Positions 1-9,617 of a stretch of 64,000 nt of DNA are shown here, one piece after another; the stretch's first letter is position 1; the number at the start of each line of letters is the position of its first letter. The stretch spans positions 51,780-115,779 of the forward strand of contig NZ_AUXY01000001.1 of assembly GCF_001625695.1 (NCBI RefSeq), written 5' to 3'. The notes beneath the pieces were generated by a model. It saw only the letters and a program-made list of their open reading frames with translations, had not been told where the DNA came from and did no database searches. This stretch comes from Pseudoalteromonas luteoviolacea H33-S (GTDB lineage Bacteria; Pseudomonadota; Gammaproteobacteria; Enterobacterales; Alteromonadaceae). The position numbers and the translations under genes are program-made.

Positions 1-1
1 A

Positions 2-1288
2 GGAGTTCAGAGCAAACACCAAGTGTGTCCTTTACTTGAAAGCGAAAGTGGCGAGCGTAGCCAGATGAAAATTCGTGCGCTTCATCCCGGTAAACACTTT
101 CCGGTTATAGTGTGTGAGTCTATCGTTCAAGCAGGTATCGCATATCAAGTGGGCGGCACTGAACTACAGTTTGATGCAATGACACTTAACCCCAAGCGTA
201 TTCAGGTCTATGGTGATTCAGGCTGTAAATCACATGTATGTGACGGTAATGGACCTGCTGAGCCTTTTAAAACTTTGATAACACAAGGCGCTAAGCGAGA
301 TGTTGACCTTATTCTACATATGGGGGATTACAATTATAGAGGTACCAGCGGCAGTATTAGTAAAGGTGTTTATGCCTATGATGCAGGCGATGGTGGCTAT
401 GGCGGAAAAACCTGTGGGTTAGAGGAAACCTACTATAGTCAAAATGCGCAAGGCAGCCCAAAACCTGATACGTGGCGCGCTTGGCGAGCTGACTTTTTCA
501 GCGCTGCTGATTCTATTCTGACGAAGGCGCCTTGGGTGTTTGCGAGGGGAAATCATGAATTGTGTAGCCGAGCCGGACTTGGCTGGTTTTACTTTTTCGG
601 TCCTGGGTCAAGTTTGGAGCAAGGCATAGCCCAGCGCGCGTGCCCAGCACAAGGCAATTTTTCTCAGCCTCTGAATTCAGCGGCCTCTGCCATCGCGATG
701 ATAGAACCATATATGCTGAAGCTTGAAAAGCTCAATATTTGGGTGCAGGATTCGGCCAATGCATGTGATGATCGGTTTTCAAATGCACTAACAGCGCAGT
801 ATCAGAGTCAATATGAATCTTTACAAAAATTTGCGAGCAAATACCCAGATAAGCCTATTTGGACGGTGACACATAGGCCGCTGTGGGGGGTGAATAATGT
901 GGCAACTGACAATACATTAAATATCATGCTGCAGCGGGCATTAGCAGATACCCCGCTTGGACATCTGCCTGAGCAAGTAGCTCTGGCATTATCGGGCCAT
1001 ATGCATATTTATCAGTCATTGAGTTTTGATAAGCAATACAAACGCCCGCCGCAAATAGTGGTTGGTAATAGTGGTGTGAGTCTCAGTGAAGAGTTACCTT
1101 ACACGAGCTTTGAAGTTGTTGTGGATGGGCTGGAAGCCAATGGCAATGAGCAAGCAAAATTTGGCTTTTTAGAGCTCGAACTAGATCGCTATTCTGGGTG
1201 GTATGGACGATTTTTTGATGAGCAAGGCGAAGCGTTTTTACGCTGTGACTCGCAGTTTGCCGTTCGAGACGAACAGGTATGTCAGTAA
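2..1288 (+). CDS. Metallophosphoesterase, purple-acid-phosphatase-like (5' end cut by window)
   Basis: Probable secreted or periplasmic metal-dependent phosphoesterase of the calcineurin-like superfamily. Five metal-site blocks appear in order: GDSGC, GDYNY, GNHE, THRPLWG and GHMHIY. Together with the position of GNHE about 110 residues after GDSGC they resemble purple acid phosphatase-type enzymes. The frame is open to the first base of the window, and the first in-frame start (GTG at 23) has no ribosome site at a useful distance, so the true start and any signal peptide lie upstream. The insert between GDYNY and GNHE is glycine- and cysteine-rich. The substrate cannot be told from the sequence. 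The fold is clear; the exact class is inferred. Confidence 0.75.
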   Translation, partial: GVQSKHQVCPLLESESGERSQMKIRALHPGKHFPVIVCESIVQAGIAYQVGGTELQFDAMTLNPKRIQVYGDSGCKSHVCDGNGPAEPFKTLITQGAKRDVDLILHMGDYNYRGTSGSISKGVYAYDAGDGGYGGKTCGLEETYYSQNAQGSPKPDTWRAWRADFFSAADSILTKAPWVFARGNHELCSRAGLGWFYFFGPGSSLEQGIAQRACPAQGNFSQPLNSAASAIAMIEPYMLKLEKLNIWVQDSANACDDRFSNALTAQYQSQYESLQKFASKYPDKPIWTVTHRPLWGVNNVATDNTLNIMLQRALADTPLGHLPEQVALALSGHMHIYQSLSFDKQYKRPPQIVVGNSGVSLSEELPYTSFEVVVDGLEANGNEQAKFGFLELELDRYSGWYGRFFDEQGEAFLRCDSQFAVRDEQVCQ

Positions 1289-1364
1289 TTCAGTGTTTAT
1301 GAAGCAGTTTATCTCTATGTGGCGTGGTAGGTGACATTTATTACGCCGCTTTTTGAGTGGCTGC

Positions 1365-1910
1365 TTAATTTTGTTTAACATTGGCTGGGTTTGGGATATT
1401 TGGTTTGATTACTTCATCAAATTGTACACTTAGCCAATTATCATCTTTATCAAAATACATGGTTTTTACTGGCCCCATGCCTCTGAAATTGACTAAATTG
1501 ATTTGCTCAGGCCAGATATCTCTCAATGTGCCATTGCGCATTTGTAGACCTGTTAATGGTACTTCTTTTTCGTATAACGCTTCTTGATAAACTCTGAAGT
1601 ATTTGCGGTCTATTTCATAAGTGGGTTTTGATAAAGCCAGTGCTTGACCGTTTAAGCGCCTTAGTGATGTTTGTGTATAGACGTAGTCAGAAAATTGCTG
1701 TTGCACTTTTATATCTTGATAAATATTTTTTGAATCATTGAATAGATGAACTACAGCATGCTCAAGGTCGTGCATATGAAATCTATACTCTAGTTTTATA
1801 TGTCCACTGTGTGGCAACACTTTTGCCGTTGCCAGTGATGCCTTTAATTTGTGTGCTTGTACTGGTGAAAACCAAATTAAGCTGAGCCCGGCAATAAGCC
1901 AAGTTCTCAT
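1365..1910 (-). CDS. DUF6702-type periplasmic protein
   Basis: A 181-residue protein with a clear Sec signal peptide (MRTWLIAGLSLIWFSPVQA). The mature part starts with HKLKAS and contains RFHMHDLEHAV, a pattern I associate with the DUF6702 family of uncharacterised exported proteins, often found near M1 peptidases. The start has a good ribosome site (AAGGAG, 8 bases away on the minus strand). The gene converges on the metallophosphoesterase to its left. Its function is unknown; export and family are supported, the role is not. Confidence 0.65.
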   Translation of the reverse strand: MRTWLIAGLSLIWFSPVQAHKLKASLATAKVLPHSGHIKLEYRFHMHDLEHAVVHLFNDSKNIYQDIKVQQQFSDYVYTQTSLRRLNGQALALSKPTYEIDRKYFRVYQEALYEKEVPLTGLQMRNGTLRDIWPEQINLVNFRGMGPVKTMYFDKDDNWLSVQFDEVIKPNIPNPANVKQN

Positions 1911-2414
1911 ATATCTAACTCCTTCAAAGATAAATGATAGTGTTTACTCACTTACTTACAGTCTACAAGATTCTAAATACTTTTAAGAGGATTATTGTGT
2001 TTTTTTCTAATATCTTGCAAGTTAAATGTCGGTTTTTTGACCTTTAAAGGTGTATTGATATAACATATCCACTGTTAAGTCGAGTTCTTTTACCTCATGC
2101 ATATCAAGATATTAATCTTAAATGTAATAAATTGTACGAATAGATAGGTGGTTCAGAAATTGTTCAGTTCGATCATTTAGGCTGGTTATAGGGCCAAAAG
2201 TGATGAAAAAATGACAATTTTAATTGTATGCCAAGTATGCATTTTCCATATTTATTGTCTCTATTTTGAAAAAAAATTTAAAAACCCCAAGTTTACTGTT
2301 GATATTTGGCATTGTTTATCATTAAAATCGCGCTCTTCCTTATTTTGGGTAAAACTGGCGTTAGTTTTGCTCATTGATTAATACCCGTTTATAGAAAAAA
2401 ATGTGGTGAGCAGT
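1911..2414. other. AT-rich intergenic region, no gene seen
   Basis: About 500 bases between the divergent DUF6702 gene and the small membrane protein gene. It is strongly AT-rich with runs of A and T around 2270-2290. I see no convincing ORF, RNA gene or long repeat; it presumably holds the two divergent promoters. Confidence 0.5.
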
Positions 2415-2651
2415 ATGGACTTTTACATACTAAAAAAACAAGAGAAGCTCGTAGCGATACCTGCTGATGAACAAAATTGTAAAGCGTACATAGAAGATGG
2501 CTACTGTTACGTTGATAAAGTGGCTGCCTGTAATGAACGTGCTGCAATTAAGCGCTTAGAGGCTAAGCAAAGTAAGCTATATAGAGCACCAATGCTACTT
2601 CTTTTGGCGTTACCTTTATTAATTTTCGCATGGTGGCGGTTGAGCTATTAA
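2415..2651 (+). CDS. Small tail-anchored-like hypothetical protein
   Basis: A 78-residue protein of unknown function. The N-terminal ~50 residues are hydrophilic with three cysteines (EQNCKAY, GYCYVD, AACNER) and the C-terminus is one hydrophobic helix (MLLLLALPLLIFAWW) ending LSY, the layout of a single-pass tail-anchored membrane protein. I chose the ATG at 2415 rather than the GTG at 2403 because the product then starts MDFYILKK; neither has a strong ribosome site. It lies 55 bases upstream of sbcD in the same direction and might be co-transcribed with it. No family recognised. Confidence 0.5.
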   Translation: MDFYILKKQEKLVAIPADEQNCKAYIEDGYCYVDKVAACNERAAIKRLEAKQSKLYRAPMLLLLALPLLIFAWWRLSY

Positions 2652-2706
2652 TAAATAGTCCCAAGCAATGTTATATTAGCGTTCCTAATTAGGAAAGGAA
2701 CGCTGT

Positions 2707-3927
2707 ATGAAAGTTGTACACACATCAGACTGGCATCTCGGTCAGCAATTTTATGAACATAATCGCTATGAAGAGCATCAGGCTTTTTTAAACTGGCTCA
2801 TTCAAGAGTTAGTTGAAGTTGATGCTGATCTGTTGGTTATTAGTGGCGATATTTATCATACAGCAACGCCTCCAGCGACAGCTGAGCAACAGTTATATGC
2901 GTTCATCAAGCTTGTTAAAGCGGCCTCCCCTCATTTGCATATCGTTATCATTGCGGGCAATCATGATTCTGCTAATCGTATTGAAACAGCCAAGCCATTG
3001 CTACAACAGTTTGATACACATGTCGTTGGTAAATATGACAAATATGCACCCGAAGATGTGATTAAACTGATCAACACCCGTTGTGGTGCAGTTCAAGTTG
3101 TCGCAATGCCTTTTTTGCGCAGTGCCGATATGACTCAAGTTGACGGCGACGACTCTGGTTACGCACAAGCAGTGCAGCAGGCTTACCAGTCTGCGTATGA
3201 GCAGATACACGATAAGTCGCTTCCTGTGATAACTTTAGGTCACCTACATGCAAAAGGTGGGGATATTTCAACGGATTCTGAGCGTAATATTACCATTGGT
3301 GGTTTTGATTCGATTCATGCTGATGTGTTTGGAGATACGCCTGACTATGTGGCCCTTGGTCACCTGCATAAAGCACAAAAGGTCGCAAACAATGAAGCAA
3401 TACGTTACAGCGGTACACCTTTCCCGATGTCATTCTCAGAGCGTAACTATAAGCATCAGATATTGCTGGTTGAGTTTTCCGGTAAGCACATCACTGAGAT
3501 AACACCAAGATATGTGCCAAGGCACAAGGATGTCATTTTATTACCAGAAAAAGGCGGCGCGACTTTGCAAGCGCTTTGTCAAGCTATTGAAGATTTGGAG
3601 TTACCCGCCGAGGGAGCAGCCCCTAAGCCTTATTTAAGATTGCGTTTGAACGCCAACGAAACTGACAGTCAATTCCGTCATAAAATAGAGCAAGCCTTGG
3701 CTGATAAACGCGTCCATTTTTGCGGTATAGAGCGTGTCGCGCAGGCGACAGATAATGAGAATACGCCACTATTTGAGGACTTAAGTAAAGTGAATGACCT
3801 TGCACCGCTTACTTTATTAGAGTTGGCATACAAAGAACAAATAGATAAGGAATCTGCATTGCCACAAGAATTACAAGCATGTTTAGAGACGGTATTAGTT
3901 GCATTAAATGAGCAAGGAGAACTATGA
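2707..3927 (+). CDS. sbcD: SbcCD nuclease subunit D
   Basis: Mre11-type nuclease subunit of the SbcCD complex, which cleaves hairpin and palindromic DNA and trims protein-blocked ends in the cytoplasm. The phosphoesterase motifs are intact: HTSDWHLG at residues 4-11, SGDIYHTA near 46, GNHD near 87, then two GHLH motifs near 180 and 219. At 406 residues it matches the family, including the C-terminal cap. The ribosome site is AGGAA. Its stop overlaps the start of sbcC by four bases (ATGA), the usual translational coupling of this pair. Confidence 0.96.
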   Translation: MKVVHTSDWHLGQQFYEHNRYEEHQAFLNWLIQELVEVDADLLVISGDIYHTATPPATAEQQLYAFIKLVKAASPHLHIVIIAGNHDSANRIETAKPLLQQFDTHVVGKYDKYAPEDVIKLINTRCGAVQVVAMPFLRSADMTQVDGDDSGYAQAVQQAYQSAYEQIHDKSLPVITLGHLHAKGGDISTDSERNITIGGFDSIHADVFGDTPDYVALGHLHKAQKVANNEAIRYSGTPFPMSFSERNYKHQILLVEFSGKHITEITPRYVPRHKDVILLPEKGGATLQALCQAIEDLELPAEGAAPKPYLRLRLNANETDSQFRHKIEQALADKRVHFCGIERVAQATDNENTPLFEDLSKVNDLAPLTLLELAYKEQIDKESALPQELQACLETVLVALNEQGEL

Positions 3928-6900
3928 GGATCCTTACTATTGAGGTTAAAAACTTAGCCTCTTTGCCAGAAGCGCATATCGACTTTAACGCTCCTCCTTT
4001 GAAAAATACGGGTTTGTTTGCCATCACAGGTGAAACTGGAGCTGGTAAAAGTACCCTGTTAGATGCTATCTGTCTGGCGTTTTACGGTAAAACGGCGAGA
4101 TTAAAATCAGACTCAAAAAACAAAGTCGCTTTTAATGGCGATGAAATCAAACTGAGTGACCCAAGGCATTTATTGCGAAGAGGGACAGTGTCAGGTTATG
4201 CGCAAGTCGGATTTGTCGCCCAAGATGGTGAGCAATACACTGCGCGTTGGCAAGTGGCTCGAGCCCGCAATAAAGTGGATGGGCGAATTAAAGAAGCTGA
4301 ATTAGTGTTACTGGATGCCGCTGCCGATCAGGTACTGGCGCAAAAATCCAACGCAAAGCAAAAGCTATTACAATTAATTGGGTTGAACTTTGAGCAGTTT
4401 ACCCGAGCGGTGTTATTAGCTCAGCACGACTTTGCTGCTTTTTTAAAGGCAAATGCGGATGAGCGCGCTCAGTTGCTGGAGTGTCTGACCGCGACCGAGC
4501 AGTTTAGCCGAGTTGGCAAAACCATTTTTGAGTTTCATAAGCAAAAGTCTGAAGCGCTTGTTTCGTTTAAGCAAAAGCTTGGTGATATTGAGCTACTCAG
4601 TGAAGAGGCGCTTGCCCAAAAACAGCAATTTTTAGCAGACCTACAGCAACAGCAAAGTCAGTTACAATCACAAGTAAAAATCCTCGAACAGCATCTTGGC
4701 TGGTACACAGCAAAAACCAAGCTAGAGCAGCAATTGACTGTTTTGTTGAGTAGCGTCAAAGAGCAAGATGCGGCGCTGGCTAGCCGCAGTGATGAGTTCA
4801 AACGTGCACAGCAAGCACAACTGACTCAGCATGTTGCTGATAACCGTACTCAGGCTAAGCAATTTCAGGCCAGTATAGTGCGTGCCCAATCTGATCTGAG
4901 CGCTTTGGCTGCGCAGGATTTCCACAGCGAGATCACGGCTCAAGAATCAGCCCTAAAAGCCAGTAATGAGCAGTTGTCTCTTGCACAGGCTGCATTGAAA
5001 CAGCATGAGCCTGATATTGCTAAGGTGAGAGAGCTTGATAAAGTTTGTAGTGAAAATACGAAACTTTGTGACCAATTTGAAGAACAGGTCGCTCAGCAAA
5101 AACGGTTGGAGCAACAGTATTCTCATACACTTCAAACACTGAAATCACAATTTACAGCGTTTGATGCTGAGAAAACGCTGGTGGATAAGCAATTGTCAGA
5201 ATCGCCACAGTTGGTATCGCTGTGTGCATCTTGGCCTCAAACTTACGAAGTACTGCAACAGTATTTACGTGCGCACCATGACAGACATGCATTACAGGTC
5301 GAGCAATCAGCTTTGGGTTCGCAATATCAAGCTGCGAAGCAAGCTGTTATGGAAGCGCAGCCCCAATGCAATCAGGTTGAGCAGCATGTTAATTCAATGC
5401 AGGCTGAAGTGAATCAATTGCAGCACAGCTTGAGTGAATTGGACTACGAAAAATTGCAATTTCAGAAGTCACAACTCAATAAGGCACAGCAAGCATTAGA
5501 GCAGCAAAGAGTATTGAGTGATGAACTACTGCAGTTACAGGCACATCTTGATGGTTTGAGACATCAACAGCACAGTGCTGAAGCTCAAAGAAAAGATGCT
5601 GAACATCAAGATGAACTCACTCGCCAGCAATTGAATTTAACCCAAGAAAACTTACATCAGGTTAAATTGCGTGCAAGTGACAACATAAGCGCGTTGCGCG
5701 GACAGTTAGAGCATGGTAAAGAATGCATGGTGTGTGGTGCGACCGAGCACCCTTATCGTGTAGATCATATCGATAGTCATTGGCAGCAATTGATCCGAGA
5801 CTTTGAAGGCCAGTATCACAGTGCAGAAAGGGCACGTCAGCAAACGCAAGCGCGTTATCATGAAGTGGTGTCTAACTTAGAGCAAGTAAACGGACATCTG
5901 CAAGCCGCGCTGCAACAAAAAGCGCAGATATTAAACAAGCAGCAAGTGAATCAGACCTTGCTTGATGAACTACCTGAATCACTTCGCGATGCTAAGCAAC
6001 ATGCGCAGCAGCTTATACAGATTGATAATAATCTCGCCCTTTACAGCGAGCTGAGTAAATCTCAACAGCATAAATGGCAATTACTACAGCAGAATCAGCA
6101 GCAGCTTCAGCAGCTGCGAAGTGCTTTGCAACAGTATCAGCAGCAACTTCAGTCAATTGAGCAATCACAAGCCACATTAACACAAAGAAGCAATGAATTA
6201 GCGCAGACTTGTGAAAAGTTGACGCTACGAATTTCTGAAGTCTATGGCAATGAGACGTGGTTATCTCAGCTGACTCACTCTGCTGATACCGCAGTGCAGA
6301 ACTTGTGTGAGCAAGTGAATAATGTGATAGCACTGCAAGATAAGCGCGCGCAAATAGTCAAAGATATCGAACAATGTTTACCTCAGCAGAGCACCACTCA
6401 AGCACTGCTTGATAAGGCTTTACAGCAATTAAGCAGCTTTAACGCACAGCTTAGTCAATATCAGCAGCTACGCGATCAAGCGCAAACTCAGCGCGGTGCA
6501 TTGCTGGCACTGGAAACGACGCCTGAGCAATGGAATCAGCAACTACACCAAGGTGTTTCTTTGGCGCAGCAACAACTCCAAACGCATAAAGATGAACTTA
6601 CTCGTTTAAATAAGGTGCGTGATGAGCAGGCTTTACGTCAAGCGCACCTTATTCAGCAGATAAAAGAATATGAGGCTAATCTAGCTGACAACCACACTCG
6701 CTTTACAGATTGGTTGGCGCAAACTCAACAGCAATACCCTACTCTGACTGAAGCATTAGTCGATGAGTTACTCGCTTGGCAGCCTGAGTTATGGATGCCA
6801 TTAATCGAACAGGCAAAATTATTAGAACAACAGCGCGATAACGCAAAGTCACAGTTAGCGCATGTGAAGCAGAACTTAGCGGAGCATACAGAGAATGGCA

Positions 6901-7577
6901 AACCTGAGCATGCACAGTCGGAAATAGCCACAGCTTTAGACACACTCAATGCGCAGTATAATCAGTTGCAAACTGAAATGGTGACAGTTTCGGTAGTGCT
7001 GCAAACTCATCAAAACAATATGCAAAAGTTACAGTCTCAGCAAGGTGAGCTAGTACAAATGCAAGCTGACTATGAGCATTGGCATTTACTTAATCGTTTA
7101 CTAGGCGATGCAACAGGCAAAACTATGCGTAATTTAGCGCAAACACAAACGCTAAAAATCCTACTGCATTATGCCAATCATCATTTAATGAGCTTGTCGC
7201 GGCGTTATCGTCTGACTGTAATTGGTCAGTCATTGGAAATAGCCATTATCGATCGTGATATGGCCGATGAGCAGCGTAGCGTGAATACCCTATCTGGTGG
7301 AGAATCATTCCTAGTCTCTCTGGCGTTGGCGCTAGGGCTAGCATCTCTGTCATCAAACCAAGTGAAAATCAATTCTTTATTTATCGATGAAGGGTTTGGC
7401 ACACTCGACCCAGAGACATTGAGTGTGGCATTGGATGCACTGGATGCCTTACAGTCACAGGGTCGAAAGGTCGGAGTTATCTCTCATGTGGCTCAAATGA
7501 CAGAACGTGTTGCGACACAAATTAGGATTAAAAAGCAGTCCGGTGGATACTCTACCGTGACAACAAAGGAAAGTTAA
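3924..7577 (+). CDS. sbcC: SbcCD nuclease ATPase subunit C
   Basis: Rad50-like ABC ATPase partner of SbcD. Walker A is GETGAGKST at residues 36-44, followed by a very long glutamine-rich coiled coil. The zinc hook CMVC lies near residue 601 at its apex and dimerises two complexes. The second coil arm follows, then the signature LSGGES near 1122 and Walker B LFIDEGFG near 1151. At 1217 residues it is somewhat longer than the E. coli protein (about 1050), the extra length being in the coils. It overlaps sbcD by four bases and forms an operon with it; a methyltransferase gene follows after 11 bases. Confidence 0.96.
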   Translation: MRILTIEVKNLASLPEAHIDFNAPPLKNTGLFAITGETGAGKSTLLDAICLAFYGKTARLKSDSKNKVAFNGDEIKLSDPRHLLRRGTVSGYAQVGFVAQDGEQYTARWQVARARNKVDGRIKEAELVLLDAAADQVLAQKSNAKQKLLQLIGLNFEQFTRAVLLAQHDFAAFLKANADERAQLLECLTATEQFSRVGKTIFEFHKQKSEALVSFKQKLGDIELLSEEALAQKQQFLADLQQQQSQLQSQVKILEQHLGWYTAKTKLEQQLTVLLSSVKEQDAALASRSDEFKRAQQAQLTQHVADNRTQAKQFQASIVRAQSDLSALAAQDFHSEITAQESALKASNEQLSLAQAALKQHEPDIAKVRELDKVCSENTKLCDQFEEQVAQQKRLEQQYSHTLQTLKSQFTAFDAEKTLVDKQLSESPQLVSLCASWPQTYEVLQQYLRAHHDRHALQVEQSALGSQYQAAKQAVMEAQPQCNQVEQHVNSMQAEVNQLQHSLSELDYEKLQFQKSQLNKAQQALEQQRVLSDELLQLQAHLDGLRHQQHSAEAQRKDAEHQDELTRQQLNLTQENLHQVKLRASDNISALRGQLEHGKECMVCGATEHPYRVDHIDSHWQQLIRDFEGQYHSAERARQQTQARYHEVVSNLEQVNGHLQAALQQKAQILNKQQVNQTLLDELPESLRDAKQHAQQLIQIDNNLALYSELSKSQQHKWQLLQQNQQQLQQLRSALQQYQQQLQSIEQSQATLTQRSNELAQTCEKLTLRISEVYGNETWLSQLTHSADTAVQNLCEQVNNVIALQDKRAQIVKDIEQCLPQQSTTQALLDKALQQLSSFNAQLSQYQQLRDQAQTQRGALLALETTPEQWNQQLHQGVSLAQQQLQTHKDELTRLNKVRDEQALRQAHLIQQIKEYEANLADNHTRFTDWLAQTQQQYPTLTEALVDELLAWQPELWMPLIEQAKLLEQQRDNAKSQLAHVKQNLAEHTENGKPEHAQSEIATALDTLNAQYNQLQTEMVTVSVVLQTHQNNMQKLQSQQGELVQMQADYEHWHLLNRLLGDATGKTMRNLAQTQTLKILLHYANHHLMSLSRRYRLTVIGQSLEIAIIDRDMADEQRSVNTLSGGESFLVSLALALGLASLSSNQVKINSLFIDEGFGTLDPETLSVALDALDALQSQGRKVGVISHVAQMTERVATQIRIKKQSGGYSTVTTKES

Positions 7578-7588
7578 AGAGGAAATAT

Positions 7589-8260
7589 ATGCCTACATTC
7601 ACAGGTGATGAAGCGCTCAGTTACGATAAACGCATTGGTAAATTGGTGCCAGGCTATGAGCTGCTGCATCATACGACTGCAGCACAGCTGAGTGTGACGT
7701 TAGATCAAGATGCAACCATACTGGTTATTGGTGCAGGCACAGGCAAGGACATTATTGAGTTGGCAAAGCATAATGCTGGCTGGCAGTTTATTGCGCAAGA
7801 TATTTCTGCAGATATGCTCGCTATCGCAGATCAAAATTTTACTAACTTGGGGTTGAGTGACAGAGTCACTATTCACCTTGGTCCAATTAAAGATGCAATC
7901 TATCAAGCAGATGCAGCTTTATGCTTATTAGTACTTCATTTTGTAAGTGATAATGGCGATAAAGCTGAGCTATTAAAGCAAATTGGCCTGAATTTGCGTG
8001 CCGGTGGGCAATTGTTTTTAGCTGATTTGATGCAGCCTGATACCGACTTTGAACGCGCGGCACAGCTACATTATTGTCAGAAGGAGCTCGGGCTGACAGA
8101 CGCGGGGGCGCAAACGATGCGTCATCAATTCCAAGAAGCCTTTTACCCTATAAGTGGTGCAAGGTTGCATGAACTGACAAGTCTTACTGGGTTTTGCTCC
8201 CCTTCCCTTTATTTTAAGGCACTTGGTTTTAGTGCCCATGCCATTGCAAAAGGACAGTGA
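7589..8260 (+). CDS. Class I SAM-dependent methyltransferase
   Basis: A 223-residue Rossmann-type methyltransferase. SAM motif I is LVIGAGTGKD near residues 45-54, an acidic loop follows at QDISADML, and the motif IV region reads ALCLLVLHFV. The substrate is not evident; the layout resembles UbiE/Tam-like small-molecule methyltransferases. Start preceded by AGAGGAAA. It lies 11 bases after sbcC and is probably on the same transcript. Its coding sequence contains one copy of the motif AGATCANNATTTTACTAA (7828), read as DQNFTN. Confidence 0.8.
   Translation: MPTFTGDEALSYDKRIGKLVPGYELLHHTTAAQLSVTLDQDATILVIGAGTGKDIIELAKHNAGWQFIAQDISADMLAIADQNFTNLGLSDRVTIHLGPIKDAIYQADAALCLLVLHFVSDNGDKAELLKQIGLNLRAGGQLFLADLMQPDTDFERAAQLHYCQKELGLTDAGAQTMRHQFQEAFYPISGARLHELTSLTGFCSPSLYFKALGFSAHAIAKGQ
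7828..7849 (+). repeat. Outlying copy of the phased motif (methyltransferase gene)
   Basis: AGATCAAAATTTTACTAAC, a full match to the consensus core, read in frame as DQNFTN. Confidence 0.65.
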
Positions 8261-8803
8261 TTAAGGCGTATGCGCCCTAATTAATTCGGCCAGCTTGGTG
8301 ATCTTGATATTGCTGAGCTGGCGATAATCAAAATACGGGCATACGATGATCCTGTTTACCTTATCAATGGCAAATTCTTCATCTAACCAGACCATTGAGT
8401 GGGTAAAATCGTGATCTCTGATGAGCTTTTTAGCATATGTTCGCCCTGCAATGATGTGCCACTGGTAGTTGTTTTGGCCCAGATCTGGCGGAGAAAACAG
8501 CAAAGCTTCTTGTGAGCAGGCTTGAAGTAAGCTTTTATCTCTATATGCTTGCCATGTGAGCGTACCTTTCTCTTCCTTAGTAAAATCATGATCTGGATGA
8601 CTTAACTCAGAGAGAAATTTACTGTATACATTGAACAGCTTTCGCCATCCATTACCGCATTCTTGATTAATATAATCGATCTCACCATGACGTAATGGTA
8701 TGACTTCATTGAGATTTTTGTATTCTATGAGGTTAGGTTTATTTTCGACGTATACAGCTAAAATGCCCGCTGGCGCGCCAAAACCATGAGTTAGTATTTT
8801 CAT
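8261..8803 (-). CDS. Hypothetical protein, 180 aa
   Basis: No family I can name with confidence; it resembles short uncharacterised gammaproteobacterial proteins and may belong to a DUF family. It is soluble with no signal peptide or membrane segment. Visible blocks are HGFGAPAG at the N-terminus, a central WHIIAGRTYAKKLI and a late NRIIVCPYFDYRQL. The gene converges on the methyltransferase with the two stop codons directly abutting. The coding strand holds two copies of the AGATCANNATTTTAC motif (8398-8417 and 8575-8594), read as DHDFTH and DHDFTK. Confidence 0.6.
   Translation of the reverse strand: MKILTHGFGAPAGILAVYVENKPNLIEYKNLNEVIPLRHGEIDYINQECGNGWRKLFNVYSKFLSELSHPDHDFTKEEKGTLTWQAYRDKSLLQACSQEALLFSPPDLGQNNYQWHIIAGRTYAKKLIRDHDFTHSMVWLDEEFAIDKVNRIIVCPYFDYRQLSNIKITKLAELIRAHTP
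8398..8417 (-). repeat. Outlying partial copy of the phased motif
   Basis: Minus-strand AGATCACGATTTTACCCACT; the last half deviates. Read as DHDFTH in the hypothetical gene. Confidence 0.5.
8575..8594 (-). repeat. Outlying copy of the phased motif
   Basis: Minus-strand AGATCATGATTTTACTAAGG, a full match to the consensus core. Read as DHDFTK. Confidence 0.65.
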
Positions 8804-8928
8804 GAACTGCCAAGTAGTTTCAACAACTTAATATTCTGCCAGCAGATAGATCGTTTGGCACTCAGTGGCCGTATAGACCACAATATTTAATTGTATCAGT
8901 CTACTTACCAAGATAGGAGTGTTGCGCT

Positions 8929-9474
8929 TTGAAAATACATTACTTTGTAAAAGCTTGTGTGTTGGGGGCTTTTTTATCTTTAACAGCATGTACTGGCTTG
9001 CCCGAAGGAATCACACCAGTAAAAAACTTTGATCTGCAGCGTTATCAAGGCACTTGGTATGAAATTGCACGCCTTGATCACCGCTTTGAGCGTGGCATGC
9101 AAAATGTGACTGCAACATATACTATAAATCAAGATGGCAGTGTTGGAGTTGTTAACAGAGGTTATGTGACTGCCGAGCAAACATGGAAGCAGGCTGATGG
9201 TGTTGCCAAGTTTGTATCTGAGCAAGATATAGGTCATTTAAAAGTGTCTTTTTTCGGTCCGTTTTACGGCAGTTATGTTGTTTTTAAATTAGACGAAGCA
9301 GATTATCAATACGCTTATGTGACAAGTTATGACAAAGACTATTTGTGGCTATTGTCTCGCACACCACAAGTATCTAATGCTGTTTTGAAAGACTTTCAAA
9401 AGACAGCCTTGAAACTTGGTTATGACGTCGACGCGCTAATTTATATGGAACATCACATCATTAGTTCACTGTAA
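8929..9474 (+). CDS. blc: Outer-membrane lipocalin Blc
   Basis: Bacterial lipocalin that binds lipids at the outer membrane. The N-terminus is a lipoprotein signal with lipobox LTAC (cysteine near residue 21). The lipocalin signature is RYQGTWYEIARLDHRFE, and the C-terminal block YLWLLSRTP is also typical. Length (181) is that of the Blc family. The start is TTG at 8929 with AGGAG 8 bases upstream; no ATG lies before the signal peptide, so this rare start is well supported. Single-gene unit. Confidence 0.92.
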   Translation: MKIHYFVKACVLGAFLSLTACTGLPEGITPVKNFDLQRYQGTWYEIARLDHRFERGMQNVTATYTINQDGSVGVVNRGYVTAEQTWKQADGVAKFVSEQDIGHLKVSFFGPFYGSYVVFKLDEADYQYAYVTSYDKDYLWLLSRTPQVSNAVLKDFQKTALKLGYDVDALIYMEHHIISSL

Positions 9475-9617
9475 GCCCCCTTTACAGTCATATTAATAGA
9501 GTTTTTCTTTTGACCAAAAAGATTAATATTTCATAAACTTATTTGTCATTACTTCCGTTCAGGCTAGTTGCGCTTATAAAAACCCAATGTAGCAACAAAT
9601 AATTCGGAGTAATAAAA

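Noticed and set aside
513..710. Antisense frame in the metallophosphoesterase gene
   Set aside because: Shadow of the coding strand without ribosome site or family match; the same holds for the other antisense frames.
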